Counted from the stretch's first letter, positions 16,603-25,007 are shown. The stretch is 64,000 bases of DNA from Amycolatopsis pretoriensis (GCF_900107925.1 NZ_FNUJ01000004.1:186001-250000); one strand, 5' to 3'. The notes: generated by a model from the sequence alone, not told the origin. Made by a program: numbers and translations.

Positions 16603-17610
16603 CTACTGGCCCTGGTTGTTCCACCGCTCGGCGATCTCGCCGTAGCGGGCCAGCACGGTCGCGCGCAGCTCCGGATCCGTCCGCGGCACGGGCTCGATGA
16701 ACACCTCGGTGACGTCGTTGAACGCCGCGATCAGCTCGCCCGCGAGCCGGACGCACGTGCGCTCGAGGTCACCGGCGGTCAGGGAGTCGTCGAAGTCGAC
16801 GCGGGTGCAGACGAGGACCTGGTCGGTGCCCATCAGCATCGTCTGCAGGTCGACGACGGCTTCGATCTCCGGCGCCGACGAGAGGTGGTCGCGGACGCCG
16901 CGGACGATCTCCGGGTTGGCCTGGCGGCCGATGAGCAGGCCGCGGTTCGTCCGCCCGAGCAGGTAGGCGACGCAGGCGAGCAGCACGCCGATGACGATCG
17001 ACGCGACGCCGTCCCACACCTCCGAGCCGGTGATCTGGTGCAGCCCGATGCCGGCGAACGCCACGAGCAGGCCGATCAGCGCGGCGGAGTCCTCGAACAG
17101 GACGGTCTTCGGCGTCGGGTCGTCGATCAGCCGCAGGTACTGCGAGAACGACCGGTTTTCGGCCTTGGACTCCCGCACGGTCTGGCGCACCGCCTGCACC
17201 CACGACGTGCCCTCGAGCAGGAACGCCACCGCCAACACGATGTAGCTGAGGATCGACGTGCTCTGCGGCTCACCGTGGCCGAACAGCGTCGACACGCCTT
17301 CGTAGAGCGCGAACATCGAGCCCGACGCGAAGATCGACACGGCCGCCAGCAGCGACCAGAAGTAGCGCTCCTTGCCGTAGCCGAAGGGGTGCACGCGGTC
17401 GGCGGGCCGGTCGGAACGTTTCAACGCGGTCAGCAGCAGGACTTCGGTGAACGTGTCGGCCACCGAGTGCGCCGCTTCGGACAGCATCGCGCCGGAGCCG
17501 GTGATGATGCCCGCGATCAGCTTCATGATGGCGATCGCCAGGTTCACGCCGCCCGCCAGCAGGACGGTCAGCGTGCTTTCGCCGCCGGACTTTTCGGGTT
17601 CCTCGCTCAC
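16603..17610 (-). CDS. Cation diffusion facilitator (CDF) metal efflux transporter
   Basis: A 335-residue membrane protein of the CDF family, exporting Zn2+, Co2+, Fe2+ or Mn2+ in exchange for protons. Helix 2 carries the metal site in LSEAAHSVADTFTEV, HPFGYGKERYFWSL is the family loop, and VLFEDSAALIGLLVAFAGIGL is helix 5. The cytoplasmic C-terminal domain (about residues 230-335) has the usual alpha-beta fold (AVVDLQTMLMGTDQVLVCTRVDF). The GTG at 17610 gives a normal N-terminus. It follows the DUF742 gene by 17 bases on the same strand. Confidence 0.9.
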   Translation of the reverse strand: MSEEPEKSGGESTLTVLLAGGVNLAIAIMKLIAGIITGSGAMLSEAAHSVADTFTEVLLLTALKRSDRPADRVHPFGYGKERYFWSLLAAVSIFASGSMFALYEGVSTLFGHGEPQSTSILSYIVLAVAFLLEGTSWVQAVRQTVRESKAENRSFSQYLRLIDDPTPKTVLFEDSAALIGLLVAFAGIGLHQITGSEVWDGVASIVIGVLLACVAYLLGRTNRGLLIGRQANPEIVRGVRDHLSSAPEIEAVVDLQTMLMGTDQVLVCTRVDFDDSLTAGDLERTCVRLAGELIAAFNDVTEVFIEPVPRTDPELRATVLARYGEIAERWNNQGQ

Positions 17611-17627
17611 CTTGGTGAGCGTAATGG

Positions 17628-18086
17628 TCAGAGGCGGCGCAGGCCGTGCAGCACGCGTTCCATGAGAGCGACCGCCGGTCGGCCTTCGGTGTTCACGCGC
17701 GTGTCGTGGATGGTGATCAGGCCCTGCTCGGCCATGTCGTCGAGCAGCACGCGGGCGACGCCGAGCGGCACGCTGAGCCGGGCCGCGACCTCGGCGACCG
17801 AGCGCGGGTGCAGGCACAGCGAGCGCACCGAGCGGAACTCGCCGGTCAGCCTGGCGCCGCTCCAGGGCGCGCCGGCCCGGGTCGAGACGAGGGCTTCGAT
17901 CGCCAGGTGCCGCCGCGACTGCGTGCGGCCGCGCGTCAGGACGTAGGGACGGACGAGCGTCCGCTGCATGGGGAGCCGGCCGGACGGCTCCATGCGGTAC
18001 TCGCCGACGGGCGGGATATCGCGGAGGGCGTGCCGGCCGGTGGTTTCCCCGAACCCGGTACCCGTGGTCCGCAGGTCCTCGCGCAT
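17628..18086 (-). CDS. DUF742 domain protein (conservon-type regulator)
   Basis: A 152-residue soluble protein. The DUF742 core is RTLVRPYVLTRGRTQSRRHLAIEALVST, then PRSVAEVAARLSVPLGVARVLLDDMAEQGLITIH, a winged-helix-like region, ending ALMERVLHGLRRL. DUF742 proteins are normally the third member (CvnC) of actinobacterial conservons, with a sensor kinase, a roadblock protein and a small GTPase. None of those partners is present here. It precedes the CDF transporter by 17 bases, so it may regulate or simply accompany it. Confidence 0.85.
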   Translation of the reverse strand: MREDLRTTGTGFGETTGRHALRDIPPVGEYRMEPSGRLPMQRTLVRPYVLTRGRTQSRRHLAIEALVSTRAGAPWSGARLTGEFRSVRSLCLHPRSVAEVAARLSVPLGVARVLLDDMAEQGLITIHDTRVNTEGRPAVALMERVLHGLRRL

Positions 18087-18273
18087 CCGCGCTGCCCCCT
18101 GATTCCTTGATCGTCGAAGTGGCCTCGCTGGCAGCGGTGGCGGCGAGGAAAGCCCAGCTTACGCCGGGTGGAGGGGCTTTTGGCCAAGGTTTGTTTCTGG
18201 CCTGATGGGCCATTGCGGTGAATATTGTGAACGTTATTCGTGTAATCGATTGCCGTGTTTCACGCAATGAGAA

Positions 18274-18307
18274 ACGGCCCCGGTCAGGAAGTCCTGACCG
18301 GGGCCGT
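18274..18307 (-). terminator. Terminator hairpin downstream of the Fe-S oxidoreductase
   Basis: ACGGCCCCGGTCAGGA pairs perfectly with TCCTGACCGGGGCCGT over 16 bp, 19 bases beyond the stop of the Fe-S gene. The minus strand continues GTTTCTCATT and the plus strand GCGTTTTT, so it could act in both directions. Confidence 0.8.
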
Positions 18308-18325
18308 GCGTTTTTGCCGCGACTG

Positions 18326-20539
18326 TCACTCCTCCACGAGTGACGGCGCTCCGAGGGCGATCGGCTTCGGTTCCGGCTTGCGCTTGACCGATTCGAGCAG
18401 CATCTGCGCGACGTCGACGATCTCGACCTTCTCGCTCGCGCCGCCGTCGGCCTGGCGGGCCGTGAGGCCGTCGTTCAGCATCACCTTGCAGAACGGGCAG
18501 CCGGTCGCGATCTTCGACGGCGCGGTGCCGAGCGCCTCGTCGACGCGCTCGACGTTGATCCGCTTGCCGATCTTCTCTTCCATCCACATCCGCGCGCCGC
18601 CGGCGCCGCAGCACATCGACTTGTCGCCGTGCCGCGGCATCTCGCGCAGCTGCGCGCCGGTCGCGCCGACCAGCTCGCGCGGCGCCTCGTAGACCTTGTT
18701 GTGCCGGCCGAGGTAGCACGGGTCGTGGTAGGTGACGTCCTCGGCGACCGGCGCCACCGGCACCAGCTGCTTCTCGCGGACCAGGCGGTTCAGCAGCTGC
18801 GTGTGGTGCACGACGTCGAACTGGCCGCCCAGCTCCGGGTACTCGTTCGCGAGGGTGTTGAAGCAGTGCGCGCAGGTCACGACGACCTTGCGGGCCTTGC
18901 GCTCGCGTCCCTCGAACACCGAGTTCAGGATCTCGACGTTCTGCTGCGCCAGCATCTGGAACAGGAACTCGTTGCCCGCGCGGCGGGCCGGGTCACCGGT
19001 GCAGGACTCCTCCGAGCCGAGCACGGTGTACTTGACGCCCGCCATGTGCAGCAGCTCCGCGACCGCGCGCGTCGTCTTCTTCGCGCGGTCCTCGAACGCG
19101 CCGGCGCAGCCGACCCAGAACAGGTACTCGGTGTCGCCGAGGTCGCCGTCGAACACCGGCACCTCGAAGTCCAGATCCTCGGTCCAGGCGAGCCGGTCCT
19201 TGGCGTTCTGGCCCCACGGGTTGCCCTTGTTCTCCAGGTTCTTGAACATGCCGTTCAGCTCGCTGGGGAACGAAGACTCGATCATCACCTGGTAGCGGCG
19301 CATGTCCACGATGTGGTCGACGTGCTCGATGTCGACCGGGCACTGCTCGACGCAGGCGCCGCAGCTGGTGCAGGACCAGAGGACGTCGGGGTCGATGACG
19401 CCGCCGTCGTCGCCGATCAGGGCCTTCTGCGACTCGGCGATCGCGAGGACGTCGATGCCCGCGTACATGTTCTCGCCGGAGAGGCCGACCTCGTCGCCGG
19501 CCATGTCCCGCTTGCCGCCGGCCATCAGGTACGGCGCCTTCGCGTAGGCGTGGTCACGCAGCTGCGTGATGACCAGCTTCGGCGACAGCGGCTTGCCCGT
19601 GTTCCACGCGGGGCACTGCTCCTGGCAGCGGCCGCACTCGGTGCACGTCGAGAAGTCCAGCCAGCCCTTCCAGCTGAAGTCCTCGATCTTGCCGACGCCG
19701 AAGGTGTCCTCGTCCGGGTCGGCTTCCTCGAGGTCGAGGACCTTGCCGCCGCTCATCATCGGCTTGAGCGCGCCCAGCGCGACGCCGCCGTCGGCCTCAC
19801 GCTTGAAGTAGATGTTGAAGAACGCGCTGAACCGGTGCCACGCGATGCCCATGGTCATCGTGCGGGCGACGACGATCAGCCAGACCGTGGCGCTCATCAG
19901 CTTGACGAACGCGAACACTGTGACCAGGTTCGGGCTGGCCGGCAGCAGCTGGCCGATCGGGTTCGAGACGAAGGACGCCCACAGCGGCCCCTCGTGCGTG
20001 TTCAGCGCGGACTTCGCGGCGCGGACGCCGATGATGCCGATGCCCTCGATCAGGACGACGGCTTCGATGAAGTACGCCCACTTGAAGTTGGAGCCGGCGA
20101 AGCGGCTCTGGCGGTCGGCGCGGCGCGGGTGGTTGCGCTGGCGGATCGCCATCAGCACCAGGATGCCGACGATCGTGCCGAGCCCGAGCAGCTCCATGAG
20201 CAGCTGGAACGGCGGGAAGTCGTCGAGAATCGGCCAGCCCCAGGTCGGGACGAAGACCTCGCCGTAGGCCTCGAACAGGGCGAGCGAGCCGAGCAGGAAG
20301 CCCCACATGACGAGCCAGTGGGCCGGGCCGACGCTCTTCTTGCGGTTCATCCGCGTGTGCGCGGCGAACTCCTTGATCAGCGTCTTCATGCGCGGCATGA
20401 GGGGCCCGTTGCGCGTCGAGTCGGGCTGCCCGAGGCGGATCACCCGCACGAAACGGGCGATCGTCGCGGCGAACATGCCCCACGCGACGAGGCCGAGCAC
20501 GACGGAGAGCCCGCCGAGCGTCAGTTGCAGAGCGCCCAT
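18326..20539 (-). CDS. Membrane Fe-S oxidoreductase (heterodisulfide-reductase-like)
   Basis: A 737-residue protein like mycobacterial Rv0338c. The N-terminal third holds several membrane helices of the NarI gamma type (LGGLSVVLGLVAWGMFAATI and others). A dicluster ferredoxin domain follows, with CTECGRCQEQCP near residue 300 and CTSCGACVEQCP near 390. Two CCG-type segments come next (DPCYLGRHNKVYEAP and MCCGAGGARMW, about 605-650), which in HdrB-like proteins bind unusual Fe-S clusters. It probably passes electrons between a membrane pool and a cytoplasmic partner; donor and acceptor are unknown. It is monocistronic, with a terminator below. Confidence 0.88.
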   Translation of the reverse strand: MGALQLTLGGLSVVLGLVAWGMFAATIARFVRVIRLGQPDSTRNGPLMPRMKTLIKEFAAHTRMNRKKSVGPAHWLVMWGFLLGSLALFEAYGEVFVPTWGWPILDDFPPFQLLMELLGLGTIVGILVLMAIRQRNHPRRADRQSRFAGSNFKWAYFIEAVVLIEGIGIIGVRAAKSALNTHEGPLWASFVSNPIGQLLPASPNLVTVFAFVKLMSATVWLIVVARTMTMGIAWHRFSAFFNIYFKREADGGVALGALKPMMSGGKVLDLEEADPDEDTFGVGKIEDFSWKGWLDFSTCTECGRCQEQCPAWNTGKPLSPKLVITQLRDHAYAKAPYLMAGGKRDMAGDEVGLSGENMYAGIDVLAIAESQKALIGDDGGVIDPDVLWSCTSCGACVEQCPVDIEHVDHIVDMRRYQVMIESSFPSELNGMFKNLENKGNPWGQNAKDRLAWTEDLDFEVPVFDGDLGDTEYLFWVGCAGAFEDRAKKTTRAVAELLHMAGVKYTVLGSEESCTGDPARRAGNEFLFQMLAQQNVEILNSVFEGRERKARKVVVTCAHCFNTLANEYPELGGQFDVVHHTQLLNRLVREKQLVPVAPVAEDVTYHDPCYLGRHNKVYEAPRELVGATGAQLREMPRHGDKSMCCGAGGARMWMEEKIGKRINVERVDEALGTAPSKIATGCPFCKVMLNDGLTARQADGGASEKVEIVDVAQMLLESVKRKPEPKPIALGAPSLVEE

Positions 20540-20596
20540 CGTTCGGGTGCCTTTCGTCCGGGAGAAACTGTGGTGGTGCCGGGAGACTAACCGTCC

Positions 20597-20610
20597 TTAC
20601 TGATGAGTAA
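20597..20610. promoter_or_regulatory. Small inverted repeat in the Fe-S/SMR divergent promoter
   Basis: TTACT-gatg-AGTAA lies 58 bases upstream of the Fe-S gene start and 83 bases upstream of the SMR gene. It has perfect 5-bp arms and is AT-rich in context. It could be a TetR-type operator, perhaps for the TetR gene encoded after SMR. Evidence is positional only. Confidence 0.3.
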
Positions 20611-20692
20611 CCCGTTGAGTGGCCCTAAGTCCCACCGATGTGGTGTACGTCGCTCTTTGTTTCGGGACGATCGTTCAGGTAGTTTTCACCCT

Positions 20693-21022
20693 ATGGGTGC
20701 GTACCTTCTGCTCGCGCTGGCGATCGCCGCCGAGGTCTCCGCGACGGTCTCGCTGAAGCTCTCCGAGGGCTTCTCCAAGCTCGGGCCGTCGATCGTCGTG
20801 GTGGCCGGGTACGCCGTCGCGTTCGTCGCGCTGTCGTACGTGCTGAAGATGGGGTTGCCGATCGGTGTCGCGTACGCGATCTGGGCCGCGGCTGGCGTCG
20901 CGCTGGTGGCGATCGTCGGGGTGGTGTTCCTGAAGGAGCCGGTCAACGCGGCGATGATCGCCGGGCTGGCCCTGGTCATCGGTGGGGTCGTGCTGATCGA
21001 GATCGGGAGTGCATCGACGTGA
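20693..21022 (+). CDS. Small multidrug resistance (SMR/EmrE-like) efflux protein
   Basis: A 109-residue membrane protein with four hydrophobic helices. The catalytic glutamate lies in helix 1 (LLLALAIAAEVSATVSLKLSEGF), and helix 3 carries IGVAYAIWAAAGVALVAIVG. These match the EmrE/SugE family, which exports cationic compounds against protons as an antiparallel dimer. TAGTTT at 20680-20685 stands 7 bases before the ATG, so the mRNA may be leaderless. Its TGA overlaps the GTG of a TetR gene, and this pairing suggests drug-induced expression. Confidence 0.92.
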   Translation: MGAYLLLALAIAAEVSATVSLKLSEGFSKLGPSIVVVAGYAVAFVALSYVLKMGLPIGVAYAIWAAAGVALVAIVGVVFLKEPVNAAMIAGLALVIGGVVLIEIGSAST

Positions 21023-21579
21023 AACTGCAGGTCGACGGCCGCAAAGCCCGCGGCGACAAGCGGCGCGCGGAGATCATCGAGGCGACGCTCCGGGTGATCG
21101 AACGCGACGGCGTCGCGGGTGTCACCCACCGGACGGTCGCCGCCGAGGCCGGCGTGCCGACGACGTCCACCACGTACCACTTCTCGTCCCTGGACGATCT
21201 GCTCGTGGCGACGCTCATCTCGTGCGCCCGCGACATGGCGACCGAGGTCTACTGGATGATCGACCGGGCCCGGTCGCGCGGCTCACGCGGCGCTTCGGAG
21301 GTCGCCGGCCTGCTCGCGGAGGCCCTGGGGCCGCGGCGCGGGCGGACGATGGCCGAGTACGAGCTGTACCTCCTGGCGGCGCGCAAGCCGGAGCTGCGGC
21401 CGGCCGCGCGGCGCTGGCTCGACGTCCTGACGTCGATGGTCCGCCACGACGACGAAGTGGCCTTCCGGGTCTTCCTGGCGGGCATCGACGGGTTGCTGAT
21501 CCAGGGCCTGATCGACGACGAGCCGCCGTCCGCGGAGGAGCTGCGTCCCGTGGTGGACTACCTGCTGAAACCGCGTTGA
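21019..21579 (+). CDS. TetR family regulator
   Basis: A 186-residue regulator. The DNA-binding domain is RAEIIEATLRVIERDGVAGVTHRTVAAEAGVPTTSTTYHFSSLDDLL (residues about 16-62), with the helix-turn-helix at VTHRTVAAEAGVPTTSTTYHF. The C-terminal domain is unlike named subfamilies. It overlaps the SMR stop by 4 bases, so it probably controls the efflux gene and itself. Confidence 0.93.
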   Translation: MKLQVDGRKARGDKRRAEIIEATLRVIERDGVAGVTHRTVAAEAGVPTTSTTYHFSSLDDLLVATLISCARDMATEVYWMIDRARSRGSRGASEVAGLLAEALGPRRGRTMAEYELYLLAARKPELRPAARRWLDVLTSMVRHDDEVAFRVFLAGIDGLLIQGLIDDEPPSAEELRPVVDYLLKPR

Positions 21580-21600
21580 CGCCGGGCTTAGTTTCGGATC

Positions 21601-22035
21601 ATGCGGACCTTCGGTGAGTACGAGCTGGACGACGATCGCGCGCGGCTGGATCTCGATGTCGTGTGGAAGTTCTTGTCGACGGAGGCGTACTGGGGGCGAT
21701 GGCGGACGCGTGCGCAGGTCGAGGCCGCCATCGACGGGTCTTGGCGGGTCGTCGGTGCCTACCGCGGTTCAGAGCTGGTCGGCTTCGCGCGGGCGTTCTC
21801 GGATGGGGTGTCTTCGGCGTACCTGGCTGACGTGTTCGTCGTCGACTCCGCGCGTGGGAGCGGGCTCGGCAAGGAGATCGTGCGGGAGATGATCGAGAAC
21901 GGCCTCGGGGCGGGGTTCCGGTGGATGCTCCACACCGCCGACGCGCACGGGCTGTACCGGCAGTTCGGGTTCGCCGAGCACACCGAGGGGCACTACCTGG
22001 AGCGCGAGAGCGTCAACGCGGGGTACGTGAGCTGA
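21601..22035 (+). CDS. GNAT family N-acetyltransferase
   Basis: A 144-residue single-domain acetyltransferase of the compact GNAT type. The core is RVVGAYRGSELVGFARAFSDG, AYLADVFVVDSARGSGLGKEIVREMIE (acetyl-CoA loop) and a WMLHTADAHGLYRQFGFAEH end. An ATG start lies 21 bases after the TetR stop. Its 3' end overlaps the convergent GNAT gene by 23 bases. Substrate unknown. Confidence 0.88.
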   Translation: MRTFGEYELDDDRARLDLDVVWKFLSTEAYWGRWRTRAQVEAAIDGSWRVVGAYRGSELVGFARAFSDGVSSAYLADVFVVDSARGSGLGKEIVREMIENGLGAGFRWMLHTADAHGLYRQFGFAEHTEGHYLERESVNAGYVS

Positions 22036-22417
22036 GGAGGCCGAGCCGTCGGTAAAGGCGGACGGCGTGGTGGTTGTCCTCGGCGACCTGCAGCGTTACG
22101 GGTTTCGGCTCGGCCCACGTCATGATCGCGCGCACGAGGGATTCGCCGATCCCGCGGCCGCGGGCGTGTGGAGCGACCCACAGGGTCCCGAGTTCGACGG
22201 CGTCGGCGCGCGGGAAGCCGGTCGCCATCCCGGCGGCGCGGCCGTCGAGGTCGGCGAACACGTTGAACGTGCCGTCGAGGCGATCTCGCCAGCGCTGTTC
22301 GGGGGCGTCGAGCCAGTCGGTGAGGGTCGCGCTGAAGGCGTCGGGGGCGTCGCGGAGCGCGGCCAGGCGGAGGTCGCGCCACTCGGCCCAGTCGTCCGGG
22401 ACGGCCTCTCGAATCAC
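22013..22417 (-). CDS. GNAT family N-acetyltransferase
   Basis: A 134-residue acetyltransferase. It begins VIREAVPDDWAEWRDLRLAALRDAPDAF, with the acetyl-CoA loop LGTLWVAPHARGRGIGESLVRAI and the end LQVAEDNHHAVRLYRRLGL. The GTG at 22417 overlaps the TGA of the upstream DUF397 gene (GTGA), which makes it preferable to a start 30 bases further upstream. It is the third gene of an XRE-DUF397-GNAT operon. Confidence 0.85.
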   Translation of the reverse strand: MIREAVPDDWAEWRDLRLAALRDAPDAFSATLTDWLDAPEQRWRDRLDGTFNVFADLDGRAAGMATGFPRADAVELGTLWVAPHARGRGIGESLVRAIMTWAEPKPVTLQVAEDNHHAVRLYRRLGLLSSRTPR

Positions 22418-22575
22418 CGGGCCAGGTCGGCGAGGAACGCGTCCCACGATCGGGTGGAGATTTCGAGGGTTCCGGCGGGGCGGTCCTTGGTGTCGCGGAT
22501 CCGCACCACCTGGTCGAGCGCAACCTCGACACAGTTTTCGTTCGCGCCGCTGTAAGTCGACTTCTGCCAGCGCAT
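22414..22575 (-). CDS. DUF397 domain protein
   Basis: A 53-residue protein of the actinobacterial DUF397 family. It begins MRWQKSTYSGANENCVEVA, continues VVRIRDTKDRPAGTLEIS and ends SWDAFLADLAR, all classic for the family. It starts 1 base after the stop of an XRE/DUF5753 regulator. Such pairs are common in actinomycetes; the small protein is thought to bind and modulate the regulator, in the way described for WhiJ-like and toxin-antitoxin-like systems. Confidence 0.92.
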   Translation of the reverse strand: MRWQKSTYSGANENCVEVALDQVVRIRDTKDRPAGTLEISTRSWDAFLADLAR

Positions 22576-22576
22576 G

Positions 22577-23422
22577 TCAGGCCTCCAGTTCGGCGATCAC
22601 CTCCCGGAGGTACCGCGCCGAGTCGGGCTCGCTCAACGCGAGGGAGGCGAGGGTTTTGGCGGCCGCCCGGTATGCCGCGATCTGATCGTCATCGTAGAGG
22701 TAGGCGCTGGCCCGGTACTGCTCCAAGAAGACGATCGGTGGCAGGCCGATGAACTCCAGAACGGTGAAGGACCCGTGCAGGCCGGGGTGGCCGAGCTCGG
22801 TCGCGGGCACGATCCGCAGGCCGATGTTCGGGCGGTCCAGTTCGAAGAGCAACCGCCGCAGCTGCTCGGCCATCACCGTCGGGCCGCCGAGCCCCTGGCG
22901 GATCGCGGATTCCCCGATGAGCACCGAGTACTGCAGCGGATCGCGCCCACGGAGGCGCTTCTGCCGGGCGAGCCGGATCTCGGTCCGCCGGTCGACCTCG
23001 TCCGGGCCGCGGCCGGGCTCGGCCACGATCCGGCGCACGTATTCGCGGGTCTGCAGCAGGCCGGGCACCAGGTTCGGCTCCCAGCTGAGCATCGCGCTCG
23101 CCGTGCGCTCGTACTCGACGTAAGCCGACACATCGGCCGGTGCGCCCGGCATCGTCGACTCCAGCCAGTTGGGCTCGCGGGCGTGCTCGGCCAGTTCGAG
23201 CAACCGGTTCCGCTCGGCCAACCCCACCCTCAGTTGCCCGAGCAGGAGCGCGACCTCTTCGAGCTTGGGCACCCGCAACCCAAGCTCCCAATTGGACAGT
23301 TCCGCCGGATACACGTCAGTGGCCCGCGCCAGCTCGCGCAGGCCGCACCCGCGTGCCAGGCGTGCCTTCCGCAATCCGAACCCCAGCGCTCTCGACCGGG
23401 GTGTCGCTATCGGTGGTGACAT
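22577..23422 (-). CDS. XRE-type helix-turn-helix regulator with DUF5753
   Basis: A 281-residue regulator. The N-terminal HTH (FGLRKARLARGCGLRELARATDVYPAELSNWELGLRVP, residues about 15-52) is followed by DUF5753 (about 95-275), which includes EYERTASAMLSWEPNLVPGLLQTREYVR and DPLQYSVLIGESAIRQGLGG. Actinomycetes carry many such regulators, each beside a DUF397 gene, as here. DNA target and signal are unknown. Confidence 0.92.
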   Translation of the reverse strand: MSPPIATPRSRALGFGLRKARLARGCGLRELARATDVYPAELSNWELGLRVPKLEEVALLLGQLRVGLAERNRLLELAEHAREPNWLESTMPGAPADVSAYVEYERTASAMLSWEPNLVPGLLQTREYVRRIVAEPGRGPDEVDRRTEIRLARQKRLRGRDPLQYSVLIGESAIRQGLGGPTVMAEQLRRLLFELDRPNIGLRIVPATELGHPGLHGSFTVLEFIGLPPIVFLEQYRASAYLYDDDQIAAYRAAAKTLASLALSEPDSARYLREVIAELEA

Positions 23423-23455
23423 GACCGCAGTGTGTCATCGACCACCGACAAAAAC

Positions 23456-23495
23456 GGGCCCGGCACCGTTGCCGATCCGCAACAGCGCCGGGCCC
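23456..23495 (-). terminator. Rho-independent terminator of the PEBP gene
   Basis: GGGCCCGGC and GCCGGGCCC form a 9-bp stem around an inner GTTGC/GCAAC hairpin, 8 bases beyond the PEBP stop. The minus strand then reads GTTTTTGTC, a proper U-tract. It lies just outside the start of the XRE gene. Confidence 0.88.
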
Positions 23496-23503
23496 GGGAA
23501 ACC

Positions 23504-24037
23504 TCAGCCCTTGTTCTCGTACACCGGCGTGATCACCGCGCGGGCGAGCGTGTGGCCGAACATGTTGAAGCCCAGGAACGCCGGGGTCGCGTCCTCCGGG
23601 ACGTCCAGCTTGTCGACGTCCAGCGCATGCACCGCGAAGTAGTAACGGTGCGGGCCGTGCCCGGGCGGGGGCGCCGCGCCGAGGAACTGCTTGACTCCGC
23701 CGTCGCCCTTCAACGTCACCGCGCCTTCCGGGAGGCCCGAGCCGTCGCCCGCGCCGGAGGCCAGCTCCGTCACCGATGCCGGGACGTTGAACACGGCCCA
23801 GTGCCAGAAGCCGCTGCCGGTCGGGGCGTCCGGGTCGTAGCACGTCACCGCGAAGCTCTTCGTCTCCGCCGGGAAGCCCGCCCAGGCCAGGTGGGGCGAC
23901 CGGTCCTCGCCGCCGGCGCCGAAGATGCCGGAGAGGTGGGGCGTGGCCAGGGTTTCGCCGTCGGCGACATCGGCACTGCGGAGGGTGAAGGACGGCACGT
24001 CGGGAAGGGATTCGTACGGGCCGGGTGCTTGCGGCAT
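23504..24037 (-). CDS. YbhB/YbcL family (PEBP/Raf kinase inhibitor-like) protein
   Basis: A 177-residue soluble protein. The ligand-pocket motif is CYDPDAPTGSGFWHWAVFNVP (residues about 65-86), split from GHGPHRYYFAVHALDVDKLDVP near 130 and the C-terminal HTLARAVITPVYE. These match bacterial phosphatidylethanolamine-binding-like proteins, whose role in bacteria is poorly defined. It is monocistronic with its own terminator and diverges from the DUF4097 gene. Confidence 0.93.
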   Translation of the reverse strand: MPQAPGPYESLPDVPSFTLRSADVADGETLATPHLSGIFGAGGEDRSPHLAWAGFPAETKSFAVTCYDPDAPTGSGFWHWAVFNVPASVTELASGAGDGSGLPEGAVTLKGDGGVKQFLGAAPPPGHGPHRYYFAVHALDVDKLDVPEDATPAFLGFNMFGHTLARAVITPVYENKG

Positions 24038-24130
24038 GGATCCTCCTGATCAGGGAACTTCGAGCCTGTCGCCAGGCTAGGCCCCTCGACCCGCTCCCGC
24101 GTGTCAGGGACGGATCTCAGGGTTCTTTCG

Positions 24131-24143
24131 GGGGGTTACCCCC
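24131..24143. promoter_or_regulatory. Perfect inverted repeat upstream of DUF4097 gene
   Basis: GGGGG-tta-CCCCC stands 66 bases before the DUF4097 start codon and about 94 bases before the divergent PEBP gene. Symmetric G5/C5 sites of this kind are plausible response-regulator operators; nothing adjacent identifies the protein. Confidence 0.3.
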
Positions 24144-24208
24144 ATGTGCGCGCACCTCACCCGGCCATAACGTTTCTCACGCAGAGGAAACAACTGAGGG
24201 GAACGACC

Positions 24209-24979
24209 ATGGCGCGCCCGTTACTGGCTCTGGGTGGCATCGTCCTGATCGGCGTCGGCCTGGCGACCGCGTTCGGCTGGGGCTGGGGATCGGACTTCGA
24301 CAACAGCAAGACCCTTTCGGAGACCATCCGCAGCGTGAAGCTGGAAGGCGACTCGGGGTCGGTGAAGATCCGCACCGGGACGGGACCGTCGACGGTGCAC
24401 GAAAAAGTCAAGTACCACTGGCGCAGCAAGCCGGGCGACACCTTCTTCCGCGTTGACGGCGACCAGCTCGTGCTGACCGACTGCGGGAACAACTGCTCGG
24501 TCGACTTCGAGGTCGTCGTGCCCGCGGGGGTGCCCGTGAGCGGCATGGCCGATTCCGGGGACATCGACATCGCCGGGGTGGCGAGCGTCGACCTCCAGGC
24601 CGACTCCGGGCACGCCCGGATCGAGGACGTGCCCGGTCTGGTGAAACTGCGGATGGAAAGCGGCGGGACCGACCTGCAGAACGTCGGCGAAGTTCAGCTG
24701 CGCAGCGAATCCGGCGGCATCAAGGGGGCCGGCATCCGCGGTCCGGTCGACGTGACGTCGTCGAGCGGGGGCGTCGACTTTTCGCTGGCGCAGGCGAACA
24801 ACGTGAAAATCAACGTGGACAGCGGGAACATCGAGGTCGAGGTGCCGGGCGGGCCGTACCGCGTCGTCGGCGGCAGCGACAGCGGGCACCGCAGCATCGA
24901 CGTCCCGACCGACGGCTCCGCGCCGAACACGCTCGACCTCACCACCGACAGCGGCAGCGTCACGGTCCGCGCGGCCTGA
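24209..24979 (+). CDS. DUF4097 beta-helix (putative adhesin-like) protein
   Basis: A 256-residue protein with one N-terminal hydrophobic segment (LLALGGIVLIGVGLATAFGWG) that anchors or exports it. The rest is a repetitive beta-structure with recurring S/D-SG turns: GDSGSVKI, ADSGDIDIAG, ADSGHARIE, MESGGTDL, SESGGIKG, SSSGGVDF, VDSGNIEV and TDSGSVTV. This is the DUF4097 family, found in envelope-stress and adhesin-like proteins with no known catalysis. Ribosome site GAGGGGAA precedes the ATG. The next gene, a small secreted protein, begins 28 bases later. Confidence 0.88.
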   Translation: MARPLLALGGIVLIGVGLATAFGWGWGSDFDNSKTLSETIRSVKLEGDSGSVKIRTGTGPSTVHEKVKYHWRSKPGDTFFRVDGDQLVLTDCGNNCSVDFEVVVPAGVPVSGMADSGDIDIAGVASVDLQADSGHARIEDVPGLVKLRMESGGTDLQNVGEVQLRSESGGIKGAGIRGPVDVTSSSGGVDFSLAQANNVKINVDSGNIEVEVPGGPYRVVGGSDSGHRSIDVPTDGSAPNTLDLTTDSGSVTVRAA

Positions 24980-25007
24980 CTTTCCTTACTACGGGGGCAC
25001 TTTCACC

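Noticed and set aside
18629..20590. A 653-codon open frame opposite the Fe-S oxidoreductase
   Set aside because: It is a GC-rich antisense frame dominated by Val, Asp, Arg and His with no domain; the opposite strand encodes a clear Fe-S protein.
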